Assembly: GCA_016858145.1 (NCBI GenBank)
Contig: JAEHOE010000007.1
Span: 992,001 to 1,056,000 of the forward strand
Length of the DNA: 64,000 nucleotides
DNA from: Edaphochlamys debaryana
Lineage: Eukaryota > Chlorophyta > Chlorophyceae > Chlamydomonadales
Reading direction: 5' to 3'
Program-made: the position numbers and the translations under genes
Shown: in pieces, positions 32,630-45,600 of the stretch
Layout: each line of letters begins with the position of its first letter
Position numbering within the stretch: position 1 is the stretch's first letter
Notes under the pieces: generated by a model
Databases searched by the model: none
What the model saw: the letters and a program-made list of their open reading frames with translations, nothing else
What the model was told of the DNA's origin: nothing

Positions 32630-34926
32630 ATGACGGTCAAGGTCAGCATCGTCGGCGCAGGAAATGTCGGCAAGGCGCTGGGCTCTGCGCTTACTCGCGG
32701 CAAAGTCCCCGTCGTCTTCGGAGTTCGCGACGCTGCGAAATACGCGGATCTGGCAAAGCTGCCTCACACGTCTGTAGCGAGCGTGGCCGACGCGATTAAG
32801 GTGGAATACCGCGGGAAAATGCTGCCTGCATGAAATCCTCCGCTCTCGCTTCACAAGGTCCCCTCAACGCCGCAGAGCACGGACGTTGTGATCGTTGCGG
32901 TGTCAGGTGCGCTGGGTTTTGCGACCGGAGCTCTGGGCGGACTGCGGCGCGGAAGTTCGCACTTGGGTCGGCCACACAGTACCGATAACCGCCTACCCGC
33001 TTAGCCCGTAACCCGCACCCTTGCCGCTACCTCACCCGTATCTCCCCCCATCCCCGCATCGCCTTCCCGGTTCACAGGGGCACAGGATGACGCGGGGATT
33101 AAGGCCATTGCGGCCAGCCTGGGCCCCGAGGTGGCCGGCAAGGTCGGTCGGGGCCTGTCAGGGGTGGGGTGGAGGCTTCCGTGGGGCTCGCTCAGGTAGC
33201 GTTGCTGTGACCCCGGCATGCAACACTCCACTTTGCACCTGGCAGCGGCTACATTGCATGTTACTTATTGTCCTAGTCTGCGGCCAGAGAATGCCAACGG
33301 CGAGTGCATCCAACTGACTCGACACCCGACCCCCCCATCCCCAATTGACAGTGACGAGCATCCGCCTTCAAGTACTAGGGCTCGCCACGTAAACCCAGTA
33401 ACCCCTTCTTCCCGCCCCCCACAGCTGGTCCTTGACGCCACCAACCCCCTTGGAGCCTGGCCTGGCCTGGAGACCCGCTGGAAGGAGGGAACGTCGGGTG
33501 GGTGCCGGGTCGTGTTCCGTGATCTTCACCAGTAAGGTGACGGGTAGACCGGCTGCAGAGACATGCCGCGTTTGGGGCGCTCTTCACCCGCAGTAGCTGC
33601 TCGGGATGGGCCATGGCGTGCAGTTGGAGGTTGGCAGCAGGCGGCCGCTGCACATCCCTCCTCCCACACAGTAGCCGCAAGGGGCCATGGAGTCCAACTC
33701 CCGTGCAATGCGGCCTCGTCACTGTGCCCCGCCCGGGGCCCCCCCACTCCCCCTTCCCCACCGTGCCCTTTCCTCGTCACAGCCGGCGAGGTGATGGCGG
33801 CTGCGCTGCCCAACAGCGTGGTCTACAAGGCATTCAACACAGTGCGTGAGTGCGCGCTGGGGCGTGACGGAGGGCCGTGAGGTGAAGTCCCGCGGGGAGT
33901 GACTCCTGCCCATGGCCTCGGTCCTCGGAGGCCTCGAGGATGCCAGGACTGCCACTTGCAACCTCCGTCCTGACGTGCTGCTTTCACGCTTGCTGCCATC
34001 CCTGCGGCCCTGCTGCGACTTTCGGCCCTCAGCCGCGGAGCAGATGGCCGACGCCGCCAGCTTTATCCCGGGGCTGCCGCACCCCACGCTCATGTTCGCG
34101 GGCGGCCCCGAGCGCCAGGACGAGGTGGGGGCGGGGGGGTTCGGGGGCGTCCGGGGTGTGGTTCGAGCTGGTGGCCTGTTAAAGAGGCGCCGTGTGTGGG
34201 TCACCCCGTGTCGGGTTTGACGATGCGACTCGGGGTGCTGATCTTGTCGGGACCGGACTCCGGACTGTGGTTGGGACAGGGGGTATCTAGGATGAAACGC
34301 GCGGCACGGTTTACCGTAGGGCAGCAGCTGCTGGAGATGGGCCACGACGGCGCCCTTCCTGCCCTTGCCCGCAAGCCGTTACCGGCTTCCCTCTGCGCCC
34401 CTCCCCTCCATTCATTCGCGCCCCTTTCTTCGCCCACTCTCCATCCCAGGTCGAGGCGGTGATCAAGGCGGCCGGCTACGATCCCCAGTACGTCGGCCCC
34501 ATCCGCTACGCACGCAACCTGGAGGTGGGGGCTTAGGGGGGGAAGGGCATGGGCGGAGCGCACGTGTGGATTCCAGACACACAGGCAAGCGCGCTGGGGG
34601 CACTGCGCCACCCTGTTACCGTCCTCCCCGGGCCCATTCTGACACATGGTTCGGCTTCCGTCGCCCCACACGACGCCTACTCCACAACCCCAACAGTCGG
34701 GTGATGCTAGTGCGGCCGTTAAGCACTTCGTACGGTTACCGGCCCACTTTGCGCAAGATTCATCCCTCCTTACCCCTTCCCCTTCTTGCCCCCCTCTCGC
34801 CCCCCGCACCCCCACGAACCCCAGTCCTTGGCGGAGCTGTACGTGCACCTGGGTGTGCCGGGCGCAGGCACGTCGGCCAAGTGGGGGCGCAACTTCCACT
34901 GGCAGGTGGTGCGCAAAACCGAGTGA
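32630..34926 (+). CDS. NADP oxidoreductase, coenzyme F420-dependent type, 223 aa
   Basis: Exons: 32630-32800, 32876-32906, 33078-33142, 33425-33497, 33783-33845, 34033-34124, 34450-34524, 34825-34926; all phases agree. The start is the ATG before TVKVSIVGAGNVGKALGSAL, which is the first strand and GxGxxG loop of a Rossmann fold. Further family features are TDVVIVAVSG, LVLDATNPLG (the DATNP motif), VVYKAFNTV and a C-terminal helical part (LAELYVHLGVPGAGTSAKWG). These match the F420-dependent NADP reductase-like family (PF03807), and about 220 residues is normal length. NADP(H) binding is well supported. The second substrate is not: many eukaryotic members do not use F420, so flavin, quinone or another compound is possible. 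The first ATG lies directly at the Rossmann strand, so no organelle-targeting peptide is visible. Confidence 0.85.
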
Positions 34927-35924
34927 GCGGCGGCCGGCCAGCGGGGCGAGTGCCTCCCAGTCGCGGGCTGGCAGGCTTGTGGAGGTTGGCGGTGAAAGCT
35001 CAGGGGGGAAAGTAACAGCCCGCCCCCCAGCCCGCGGTGGACGCTCATCCCTGTGCCGAAGCCAGAGCTGCGGCCGGTGAAGGCCTGCCGGCCGCCAGCT
35101 GAGCAGGTTCTGTGGGGCTGGGTCCATGGGCGGACACTAGGTGGCCAGGGCTGGAAGCACAGTGCGATGGGGGCAGGCTCGGCTCCATGCCCCCAGCGGG
35201 GCCGGTGGTGGGCTGGGGGGCTTGCGGAGTGCAGCGCGGGAGGTTGAGTGAGACACGGAGTTTGTAAGTAGGCGATGCAGATGGCTTGGTGGATGAAGCA
35301 CGAGTGGTTTGCACTTGTCTTCACAGAAGTGGCAGAAGTGGCCCTTGTGGGGCTGACATCGGCAGGGCATCCTGTGTAAGTTTGGACCTTGCTAGGCTGG
35401 CTTGGGCGTAAAGACAGTTCAGGGCATCAGGGGCGGAGCTCGCGCCTCCTGTATGCCCGGGCCGCCCCCGCCCATGTGCGTAGTGCGCTGTCAGGGTACG
35501 AAGGCCGTGAGTCAGCGTGGGGCGCAAGGACACGCTCGCGGTGCCGGGTTACGAGGTGTGAGGCGCCCGATGTCTTCTCCCTGCGCACACACCGCCCTCA
35601 CGGATGGCTTTCCAAGTACCGTAGCAGGAGCGCAATACTGAGCAACTGAGCGGCCACCTGCACTGAGCGCCTCGATCGGCCAACTGCCGAAGCAAGGCAG
35701 CTAGGAGATTGGTCAGAAGAATCCTCATGGTGGTCACCAGCACATACATAGCTGCAAACGACAGCTTGGAGTTCTAGCCCTGCTGCTTGAGAAACGAGGG
35801 CCCGCCTTGCTCGCGCGGGAGTGCGCGTGCTCGCACACCAAGCCGAGAGTTCATGCGAGCCGCGGCGTTAAGGCGATGCTCGAACCATAAGACGAGCGTC
35901 CGTGCGAGAACGAGGACCGTCGCG
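34927..35924. other. 3' UTR of the oxidoreductase gene and promoter of the FMO gene
   Basis: Two TGTAA motifs (35263 and 35375) mark the oxidoreductase 3' end. No exon seen. In-frame codons upstream of the FMO start (from an ATG at 35853) could encode an Arg-rich N-terminal extension. Confidence 0.45.
35263..35267 (+). terminator. TGTAA polyadenylation signal of the oxidoreductase gene
   Basis: TGTAA 337 bases after the stop at 34926; a second copy is at 35375-35379. Confidence 0.5.
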
Positions 35925-38900
35925 ATGGCAGCGATGCCTCCGTCCGCGTCTAAACAGCCCAAGGTGGCTATCATTGGAGCTGGTTTGGCTGGCTTGGTTT
36001 CCGCAAAGTCATGTGCAGAGGCCGGCCTCTTCCCTGTGGTGTTCGACCGGCGCTCCCGCATCGCGGGCATGTGGGGGGACGACGCGGCGTTCTACACCAC
36101 CCTGCAAACCAACGTGTCGCGGCATGCCTGCGCCTTCTCCGACTTCCCCTGGCCCCCCGGCACGCCTGACTTTCCCTCGGCCGCTGCCATGGGTGAGTAC
36201 CTGGCCGCCTACGCCAAGGCCTTCCTGGACGAGGGGGGCAACTGCCGCATGCAACTGAGCAGCGAGGTGCTGCTGGTGGAGCGCCCCTCCCCTCCCTCGT
36301 CGCAATGGCGCGTTGACTACCGGACCGCCAGCCACAACAGCGGCACCAGTACCGGCGGCGGCAGCAGCGAGCAGGCGCTCGCAAACTCCGCCTCCGCTGC
36401 CGCCGGCGGCGGCGCCGACAGCAACGGCGACGGCGCCGTCAGGTCGGAGCTGTTTGACGCCGTGATCGTCGCCACCGGCGCCAACGCGCAGCCGCACACG
36501 CCCCACATCCCGGGCGCGGAGACCTTCCCGGGCCTGCTGCTGCACAGCGCTCGGTACCGCAGCCCAGCGTCCGTGGCGGGGCGCGCCCGCGTCGCCGTCA
36601 TCGGCGGCGGCAACAGCGCCGTCGACATCGCCGCCGACCTCGCCAGCGCTGTGGGCAGCCCGGGCGGCCCGACCCAGGTGCTGCACGTCATTCCGCGCTC
36701 CTTCTGGGTCGTTTCCCGCTACCTGCCGTCCGACGCGACCTCGCCGGCGCCCGTGTTCATGCCTCTCGACCTCACGCTCTACCGCCGCGCGCCGCGAAAG
36801 GAGGACGCCGAGCGGCTCTTCCCCACGGCCGAGCACCGCAAGGCCGTCAACAACTACTTCCGCAGCCTGTGCGGAGACCAGGTACGGCTGGGCACGACAT
36901 TGCTAGACGCGCTAGGTGTGCTACAGCACGCTTGGCTTTTTGGGCAGGAGCAGTCCCGGGGCAGGCGGGCTCCGTGAGGACATGCATGGACCATGCTAGG
37001 CAGCCCCTGACTGCCTCCCCGTCGGACCTGCCCGCTGCCTTCCAGGCTTTTGGGCACGGGCGGGCAGTCCCGGGGCAGGCGGGCTCGGTTCGGACACGGG
37101 CCCAAGCTAAGCAGCCCCCGAATTCCTCCCCGCCGGACCTTCTCACTCCCTTCCAGGCACAGCACACCTCCGCTTAGACAGGTCCCCCCTTCCTTCCCTG
37201 TCTTCCAGGCTGCCCGCTTCGGCCCCTGCCTGGAGGTGCCCCCCGACACAACCGAGCCACCCGCGCTGGGCATCTCCAACTCCTACGGCGCCATGCTGAC
37301 CTGCGGCAGCCTGCAGCTGCGGCGGGGCCGGCTCGTGCGGTTCCACGGCTCCACCCTCGAGCTGTCGACTGACGCTGGCGGCGGCTGCAACAGCAACGGC
37401 GACGGAGGCAGCGGCAGCGGAGGCGGCGGCAGCGGAGGCGGCGGCGGCAGCCTGCTGCTCGAGGACGTCGACGCCGTCGTCCTCGCCACCGGCCTCAAGC
37501 CCTCGCTGTCCTTCCTGCCGCCCGACCTGCTGCAAGAGCTGTCGTACACGCCCGACGACAACTACATCCCTCTGGCGCTGCACCGCGGCGTCTTTGCGCC
37601 CAGCATCCCCGGCCTGGCCTTCGTCGGCCTCTGGCGCGGGCCCTACTTCACGCCCACGGAGCTGCAGGTGCGTGGTACGTGTGGCCGCTGTCCTGCGACC
37701 GCTATGGTTGGCTTAAGTGGGCGGCCGCTGCTGGCCCCGGTGCCCTAGCCCAAGTTATGGAGCCTTGTATTAGCCCAGAACCAGATCTTGTCGTGGTGGT
37801 CCTGCCGTTGCAGTCCTTTGGTCTCCCCTCTGCTGATTGTGACCCGCCCCGGTACCCCTGCACCCCATGTGCCCTGACCACCCCAGGCCCGACTGGCGGC
37901 GGCAGTCTTCTCCGGCGCCCTGCCGTACGACGACGCTGCCGTACAACGGGACAGCGTGGCCACCGAGATCCGGATCCGGGAGCAGCGGCCCCGCCCCTTC
38001 CTGCCGCACGCCGACTACGTGGGCCACGTGGACTCCCTGGCGAGGGCGCTGCACGTGCTGCCGCCGCCCGAGTCACGTGCCGATCCCGCGTACGATCACG
38101 TGATCGCGGCGCAGTTCGCCGTGGTGCCGCCACCACCGTCGCCGCTGCTGGCGGCAGAGGCGGCGGCGGAGCGGGCGGCAGCGGCGGCGGCGGCGGCGGC
38201 GGGAGCGCTGGAGGAGCTGTCGGCGGCGGTGCGGGCCCACCGGGAGGGCCGCGGCGTGGCGGCGGCTGTGTTCCAATCCCTGCATGGCGAGTGGGAGCTG
38301 CGGCGCACCATTGTTAGCCGCATGGACTCCTCCCCAAGCGGCGTCGTGAGGGGCCGTGCGTCGTTCACCCCGACAGCACCACCTGCCGCCGCCGCCGCCG
38401 CCGCCGACGCCGCCGCTGCCGGGGGTCCGGGCTCCGGCGGCGCCGCTGGCGGTGGCCTGCCGTACCTGTACGCGGAGCAGGGCCAGTTCATCACGGACCG
38501 CGGCGCGGTGATGCGCGTACGGCGCGAGTACGAGTACGAGTACGACCGTACGGCAGACCGGCTGGACGTGTACTTCCGGGAGGGTGCGGCGCGCGGCGCG
38601 TTTTTCCACTCCCTGCGCTTCCTCCCGCCGCAGGCCCCCAAGACGGCGGCGGCGCAGGGAGCGGTGGCCTCAGGAGTCACTAGCTCTAGCACCGCCGCTG
38701 ACGGAGGCGGCAGTAGCAGCACCGGGCCTGGCAGCACGTCCGTGTCTGGTGCGTCGGCGGCGGCTCCGGCAGCAGCGGAGGCGGCAGCCGCCGGCAGCGG
38801 AGCCGCTGGGGGCTGGCGCGCGGTGGGTGAGCACCTGTGCATTCGGGACATGTACCGCTCGTCGTACAGGTTCGAGTTCCAGGGCCTGTGGCTGCGGGAA

Positions 38901-39008
38901 TTCGAGATCCAGTTCGATGTCAAGGGGCCGAATAAGGACTACACAGCGGTCGCGACCTACCGCCGGCCGGAGCCGGGGGCGCAGGCGGCGCCGGGGGATT
39001 GGGCGTGA
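35925..39008 (+). CDS. Flavin-containing monooxygenase fused to a DUF6314-like domain, 845 aa
   Basis: Exons: 35925-36881, 37209-37667, 37887-39008. FMO part: FAD-binding VAIIGAGLAGL (residues 14-24), an FMO-type signature FPGLLLHSARY (about 203-213), the NADPH-binding VAVIGGGNSAVDIA (about 222-235), VVLATGLKP, and a C-terminal GLAFVGLWRGPYFTPTELQ. It should oxygenate a nucleophilic N, S or carbonyl substrate using FAD, NADPH and O2. The C-terminal 240 residues (from HGEWELRRTIVSRMD) contain YLYAEQGQFI, RREYEYEYD, LDVYFREG, FFHSLRF, HLCIRDMYRSSYRF and VKGPNKDYTAVATYRR, the pattern of DUF6314, which occurs alone or fused to oxidoreductases. Gly/Ser/Ala-rich spacers interrupt both parts. An in-frame ATG at 35853 would add an Arg-rich 24-residue leader that could be a transit peptide. 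Substrate unknown. Confidence 0.83.
36935..37156 (+). repeat. Tandem 111-bp duplication with acceptor sites in FMO intron 1
   Basis: Two imperfect copies (36935-37045, 37046-37156) share CTTTTGGGC, GCAGTCCCGGGGCAGGCGGG and AAGCAGCCCC-like tracts, and each ends in CTTCCAG followed by GC. The true acceptor at 37203-37208 has the same CTTCCAG|GC form, so the acceptor region exists in three copies. Confidence 0.7.
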
Positions 39009-39310
39009 GGGCTGCATGGTGGGGACGGTGTGCAGGTATGACTTGAAGCTTAGTGCAAGTGTGAGGTGGTGGGACGAGGAGTGAGCAGGGGCATATGAAG
39101 TCCCGTTGCTAATGGCGCTGTCAGGGCAGTTGGGAAGCGTTCGTGACGTTGTGGGCAAGCGTGAGCTTTGTCGCAACTGCAAATCGCTCGGTGCGCATTG
39201 CTAATCGAGAGCTCGCCGGCGTTTCGTAATGCGAAACACTGTATCTATATGGGACGCTTGAGTGTCCTTGCTCGGTTCTCCAGGGGGGCGGCAGGCAGGA
39301 GTAAGGCGGG

Positions 39311-39390
39311 GGGCTCGGAAAAAATTTCGGGGGGTGAGAGGGGCTCGGAAGTGGTGCCGGGGGGTGAGCGGGGCTCGGAAGGTGGTACCG
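39311..39390 (+). repeat. 30-bp tandem repeat, about 2.7 units
   Basis: GGGCTCGGAA recurs exactly every 30 bases at 39311, 39341 and 39371, each followed by a G-rich GGGGTGAG tract. Confidence 0.75.
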
Positions 39391-39426
39391 GCGTGCCGTC
39401 GTCGTAAGCTGAGGCCGGTCGACACC

Positions 39427-39431
39427 TGTAA
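39427..39431 (+). terminator. TGTAA polyadenylation signal of the FMO gene
   Basis: TGTAA 419 bases past the FMO stop codon. Confidence 0.45.
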
Positions 39432-39606
39432 AGTTTGTTGACCACGGCTCAGACGCGATACATATGCTGCTTGCTTTTCATCATAAGTCCGCACTCCAGG
39501 TGCTACTTCGCGACATGGCACTGACTGGCAACACCATGCGCAAACGAATGCCGCTGCACCAGATCTAGCATGTCGGTCTCTCGAACCAAGCAGCAGAGTC
39601 GCGAGA

Positions 39607-42600
39607 ATGTCGTGGCGGTCGCACACAAGAGGGCAGTCCGCTTGGCGCGCGGCCATCGCCCCGCTCCGACAGGTGCGGAACTGCGACAGGATTGCTTCGT
39701 GGAGCTTAAACTCACAGGTAGACGCCCTCATTGCTACAGGAGGCGTCGGAGAAGGGCCTGGTCTCGCGAACGAGCCTGCATGCCGCGCTTGAGGCGCTGC
39801 GAGGGGCTGAAGCAGACGCCCAGGAGCATGAGGTGAGGGCGCTGGTCGAGCGGCAGGTTTGGGCGAGGCTGACCGGTGCATCTTGCACGAGGTTAAGACC
39901 TCACCCCCTTACCCCCTCCACACGCAGCTCGCGGAGGACCTGCCCTTCCTGGTCCAGCAGCTGGTGGGGACCCCGCCCTCTGTCACCACTGCCTCTGCAG
40001 ACCACGTCCCGGGCAGGTGCGCCACACGGCACGGGCTGCTTGCGACGGGGGCTCACGCGCGTGCATCCCTCGGGCTCCTTCGACCCGGGGTCCGGGCCGC
40101 GGGGGGCCGGCCCTCCCTCAACCCCACCCTCCGGAACGCACGCCCCCCCTCCCTTGCATCACCTCCCACTGTCTCCCCCTTACCTTTCCGCCACAGATTC
40201 CCCGACACAGCCGCCCACGTGGCCCTGTGCCGCCTGCTGTCCAGCGCCGCTTCCAGCCGCGCGCTGCACCTGCCCCCACCAGCAGCCAACCTGGTCCTAG
40301 CCGCCCTCCGGCAGTGGTCCGACGCGTCCCATGACGACCCCATCACACCCTCATCACCCCAGCAACGCCCCACGGACTCAGCCAGCATCATCACCGCTTA
40401 CACAGACCCACCCTCAACCGCAGCCGCGGGCTCGGGCCCGGGGTCAGGCCAGGCACCAGGGGCCGGGGCGGGGGCGGAGGGCGGCGCGGCGCGGGGTCTG
40501 TCCCTGGAGGCTCTGGCGGCTCTGGCGGTGTTGCTGCCCGAGTGCCTGGGGGCACTGTCGGGGGCGGAGCGAGCGGCGCAGCTGGCGGCGCTGCATTCGC
40601 TGCTGGTGCCCCTGCCGGCCAAGGTGGGGGCGTGGGTGCGGGCGGCGGGCGGGATGGGGTGGGGCCTGCGTATGTCGAGGAAAGGGCAGTGGTAGGCCCT
40701 GAACGGGCCAATCGTGGGGCGTGGGGTCCGTCGATGGGGGTGGGCTGGGCGTGGGGCGTAGGGTGATCAAGGGGTTGGGGCATAAGACGCGGGGATGGGG
40801 GCGGCAGAGGTGGTTCATGCTGTTGTTGTGAAGACACTGGTGGGGCAGGCTTGGAGGGCGGCTCGGGGCAGGGGCGGTGGACAGGCGCTCGCCGGCCCAG
40901 GCAGCCTGCACAATCAAGCGCTGAGCGCAGCTGAGGGGCAGCGGGCTGAGGGCCTCCGCCCTCCTAGACAGGAAGGGCGGTGCTCCTGAACTCACTCGTC
41001 ACCCCCACCCTCACCCAACCACACAGGGCCGCCTGCCCGAGGCGCAGCTCGAAGCCCAGTGCCTGGCCCTGCAGGCCCTGGCGGCGTGCTGCGGCCGCCA
41101 GCAGCCGCCGGGAGCCGGCGGCGGCGGCGCCGCCAACGCTGCCGCCGCCAACGCCGCCAGCCTGACGCCGGACGAGGTGGCGGCACTGCTGGCGTCGGCG
41201 GCGGCGCTGCTGGCGGCGGTGGCGTGCACGCGGTCACGGCCTTTGGTGGAGGACGCTGCCCACTCGCGCATGTACGCCGCGCTACTGCGGGCGCTGCAGG
41301 CGGCGGTGGCGGAGGCGCCCGCCAGCGGCGGCGGAGGCGGAGGTGGAGCCCGCGGCGTCGCGAGCAGGCAGGCGGCGTGGGTGCCGCGGGGCGCGACGAT
41401 TGTAGAGGGGATGCAGCGGATGCTGACGTACGGCGCGCACACGTCAGCGGCGGCGTCGGCGGCAGCTTCTGCCTCCGCCTCCGCCGCCACAACCGCCGCC
41501 ACACCGGCCGCCGACGCGGCCGCTGGTGGCGGCGGCGGCCGGCGCTACATGCCGCCGCACCTCCGCCGCCGCGACCCCGCCGCCGATGGCGCCGGCGGCG
41601 CCGCCAGCGACAGCGACGTCAGCGACTGCGAGTACGGCACGACCGCCGGCGGCGGCGGCGGCAACGGCGGCGGTCACATTTCTACCGGCGGCGGCGCCGT
41701 CGTCGTGGACCGGTTTCGGAGCAGCCGCGTGCGGCTGGGTGCGCTGGCGGTGGTTTCGTCCATGGCCAAGAGCGACCCGCGGGCCATGCAGCCCCACTGG
41801 GCGGCGCTGCTGCCGCTGCAGGCGCCGCTGGCGGCCCGGCCGCTGGCACCGCACCTTGTCACCGTCCTGCTGTACGATCCGCTAGTCAAGGTGCGGGTGG
41901 CGGCGTTGGTACCTTATTAGCGCCAAGCGTGGGTTACACTCGCCTCACTGTTCATCGTCGGCCGCTCTCTGGCGCCTCCGCTTTGCCCGACTAAGCCCGT
42001 CGTCCTGACTCAGCTCCGTTCCTGTCCGTGCCCCCAGGTCCGCGCCTCCGCCGCCACCACCATCGCGGTACTGGTGGACGGGCCCCCGCAGCGCGCCATC
42101 TTCGCCGTGGCGGAAGCCCCACGTGGCGCCAGCCTCGCTGCGCTGTTCGGCACCTCCGCCTCCTCGTCTTCCGACCGCTCGGCTTCCTCACGTGCCGCCG
42201 CCGCGGGCCCCGCACGTGGCTTCCTGACGCTCTCCCAGCAGCTGGGGCAGATGCTGCTGGGCGCGCACGCTGGGCTGCTGCGTGCGGTGCAGGCCGAGCA
42301 CAGCACGCTCGTGCTGCCGGGCGTGCTGCGCGCGCTGTGCGTGCTCATGGCCGCCTCGCCGTACGAGCGCCTGCCGCCGGAGCTGCTCCCAGAGACGCTG
42401 CAGGTGGTCAAGGTTGGGGCTGGGCAAGGGTACCGGTACTGGGGCGGGGCCTCGGGGTGCGATATAGTGTTTTGGCCTGGCGGGCGCCGGTGATCAACCA
42501 GGGCTGAGTTCGGGGTTTGGCGGCGTGCAAGTGATTGCGGCAAGGTGAGCACTCAGACCTGAAGCCACTGCCACATCTCGCCCTGGCCGCAGGTGCTGCG

Positions 42601-45600
42601 CGCGCGGTGGTCCACGCTTGCTGCCTCCACGGCCACCCCCGCCTCCTCCCCCGACCTGGCCCCCACCCACACCGCCTACCTGGCCTGCCTGGCAGAGGCC
42701 TTCGCCACCAAGCAGCCCGTGGCGGGCCTGGCAGCCTACCTGCACCGCCCACACCCGCCCCCGCCCCCGTCCCCTCCACCCCCCTCCGTCGCGGCCCCCA
42801 CGGCCGTGGCCAGTGCACGCCCGCCGCCGCCGGGCTTTGCGCCGCCGCCCGGCTTCGCTGGTGCCGCATCCGCAGGGGCCATCGGAGCGTCAGCAGGCGC
42901 CGATGTTGGCACCGTAGCCGTGGCCGGAAGCGAATCTGGAGCCGGGGGCGGTGACGGTGGCGGCACGGCGGCGCTGGTCCGAGAGCTCTTGGCGCTGGCG
43001 GGGGCCGGTGGGGAGGCGGCGGTGGTGCGGATTGAGGCGCTGGGGGCGCTGCGGGGCCTGGCGGTCAACTACCCCTTCGCACTGCCGGCGGGTGGGTGCG
43101 GCCACGGACGGGGCAGGCGGGGAGCGGGCGGGCGGGGAGCGGCAGGCAAAGGAGCGCGGGTGGGAGGATGTGTTGATGTGGGTGCAGGCTCCGCGGGCGG
43201 GCCATCCCGCGGCTAGACAGATACCGCCCGGCACCAGCGCTTGCTGTTGTTGCGTGCACCCTCCCTCTCGCAGGCGTGTGGGGCGAGCTGCGCGCTACTG
43301 CTGCGGTGGGGCTGGCGGCGCAGCCCGCCCCGGCGCCGCCGCAGTCACCCCGCGGTGGCGGCGGCGGCGGTGCCCGGCCGCCGTCACGGGCCTCATCCTC
43401 GTCCTCGCTTGCGATAGCGCCCGTTGCCGGGACCCGTACGGCAGCCGGCGGCGGAAGCGTGGCAGGCGGCGGCGGAGCAGGCACGCCGGAGGACAAGGCG
43501 GCACAGCTTTCGGTTAAGTTGGTTACGGACTACCTGGCGTCAACCGCTCGCCAGTACGGCGTTGACCGCCCGGAAGGCGATCCCAACGACCTGGACGGCG
43601 GCGGAGCCGCCGCACCGGCGGCGGCGGCGCAGCCGCCGCCGTCGCCCGGTGTGGTGCCGCTGGCGGCGGCGGTGCCGCGGCAGCAGCAGCGGGCGGCGGC
43701 GGCGGCGCTGGCGGCGGCGCTGTCGCCTGTCAGCGGCGCCGCCAGCGAGGCGGAGCGGGAGGCCGGGGTGGCGGCGCTGGCGGGCATGTGGGCGCAGGCG
43801 GCGGAGCTGCTCATGCCTGCGGCCACCGAGCACCCCTCCGTCATGGTGCGGCGGCCTCGGGGCTGGCGCTTAGGGCATTGGGCTTCCGGGTGTTGGGTGC
43901 TTCGGGTGGATTGCATCGTTTGCAACCCGGCGTCTTCGCCCCGTATCTCCCACCCGGTCTCTCTTGCTTATCACGGGCCCCGTCCCCATTCCGTTGCCGG
44001 TATATCCCCCCATCGCGCAAGTTCGCCCCGAGTCCCTCCTCTTGCGTCACACTTGGGACAAACCACATGCATTCCCTCGCCCATCCCTTACCCCTCGCAG
44101 GTTCGGGCCGCAGCGCTGGCGGGACTGGGCGAGGTGCCGCCGCCCGTGTTTGCGTCGCTGACGTCAGCCCTGCAGCACCGGGTCCTATCGCTGCTGGCGG
44201 CGGCGGCGGCGGCGGACGACGTGGCGGCGCCGCGCGCCGCCGCCTGCAAGGCGCTCGGCGCCGCCGCGCCCTTCCCCGCAGTGCTGGCGGCGCCGGAGCT
44301 GGCGGCGGCGGTGTCGGCGGCCCTGATGCACGGCCTGCGGGACTCGGTGCTGTCAGTCCGCATCGCCGCCGGCTGGGCCGTCGCGAACCTGTGCGACGCC
44401 TATCGGCGCCGGATCGAGGAGGCCACACATGCGGCTGACGCGGCAGCGAGCCCCGACAGGGCCCGGGCGCGCTCGCACCTCTCGGCTTCAACCTCGACGT
44501 CCGCCGCGTCAGCGGCGGCGTCAGCAGCACTTAGCGGAGGTGGTGGCGGCGGAGCGCAGGTGGCGGCGCTGCTGCCGCACCACTACCGTCAGCTGGCGGC
44601 GCTGTGCGCCGCCGCCGTCAGCGCCACGCAGGACTCGGACAAGGTCAAAGCCAACGGCGTCCGCGCCGTCGGGAACCTGCTGGCCTGCCTGGCGCCAGGC
44701 ATGGCGGCGCCGCTGGCGGCGGCGGCCGGCGGCGGCGGTGGCAGCGGCGGCGGCGGCGGGGGTGACGGCGGCAGCAGCGGGCTTCGGCCGCAGGGCGGCT
44801 GGGCGCAGGGGCGGGGCGGCGGCGGGGCAGGCCGGGGGCCGAGTGGAGCCGGTTTCGCCGGTCGCGGGAGCGGCCGGGGCGGAGCGGCGGCGGAGCCGCC
44901 GGCCTCCGCCAGCGGCGGCGGCGGCGGCGCGTTCTCCCTCGATGCCTGGCTGGACTCGGCGCTAGCCTGCCTCCAGACCTGCCTAACTACCGGGTCCATG
45001 AAGGTCCAATGGAATGCCTGCTACGCGGCCCTCGGCCTAATGCGTAATGGGCCCCTGCGGGCCTACCCCCGCGTGGCCTCTCGCCTGCCGCCGCTGCTGC
45101 TGCTTTTAGTCATGCTCGTCCGCGAGAGCGCCAACTACAAGATCCGCATCCACGCCGCCGCCGCGCTGGCGGCGCTGCCGTACAGGGATCCGTACGGCGA
45201 CGTACTGCCGGACGCGCTGCTCGTGGTGGCGGCGGCCCTGGAGTCCCTCAGCGGCGCCGGCGGCGCCGCCACCACGGCCCCGCTACCTCCCGCCGCCGCC
45301 GCACCCAAAGCCGGTGCCGGTGCCGGGGACGGCGACGGCGAGGGGGCTGGCGAGGGCGAGGGCAAGTTCCCCAACTACCGATACGCAGCGGCTCTTGTGG
45401 GGCAGCTGCGGGCGACGCTCCTGCACTTGCTTGCTCTGGCGGAACCAGCCGACGCACGGAGGGTGCGGGACGCGCTCGCCCGCAGGGCAGACTTCGTCTA
45501 CGCCTGCCTCCGGGACGCGCTGGCGGAGGCGACGCTGCCGCTGCGGACGGTCGACGCCGCCGCGGCGGCGGCGGCGGCAGGGGTCAGCGGCGGCGGAGGC

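Larger units (their letters stand above)
39009..39606. other. FMO 3' UTR and HEATR6-like promoter
   Basis: Contains the TGTAA motif at 39427 and a 30-bp tandem repeat at 39311. No exon recognised. Confidence 0.45.
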
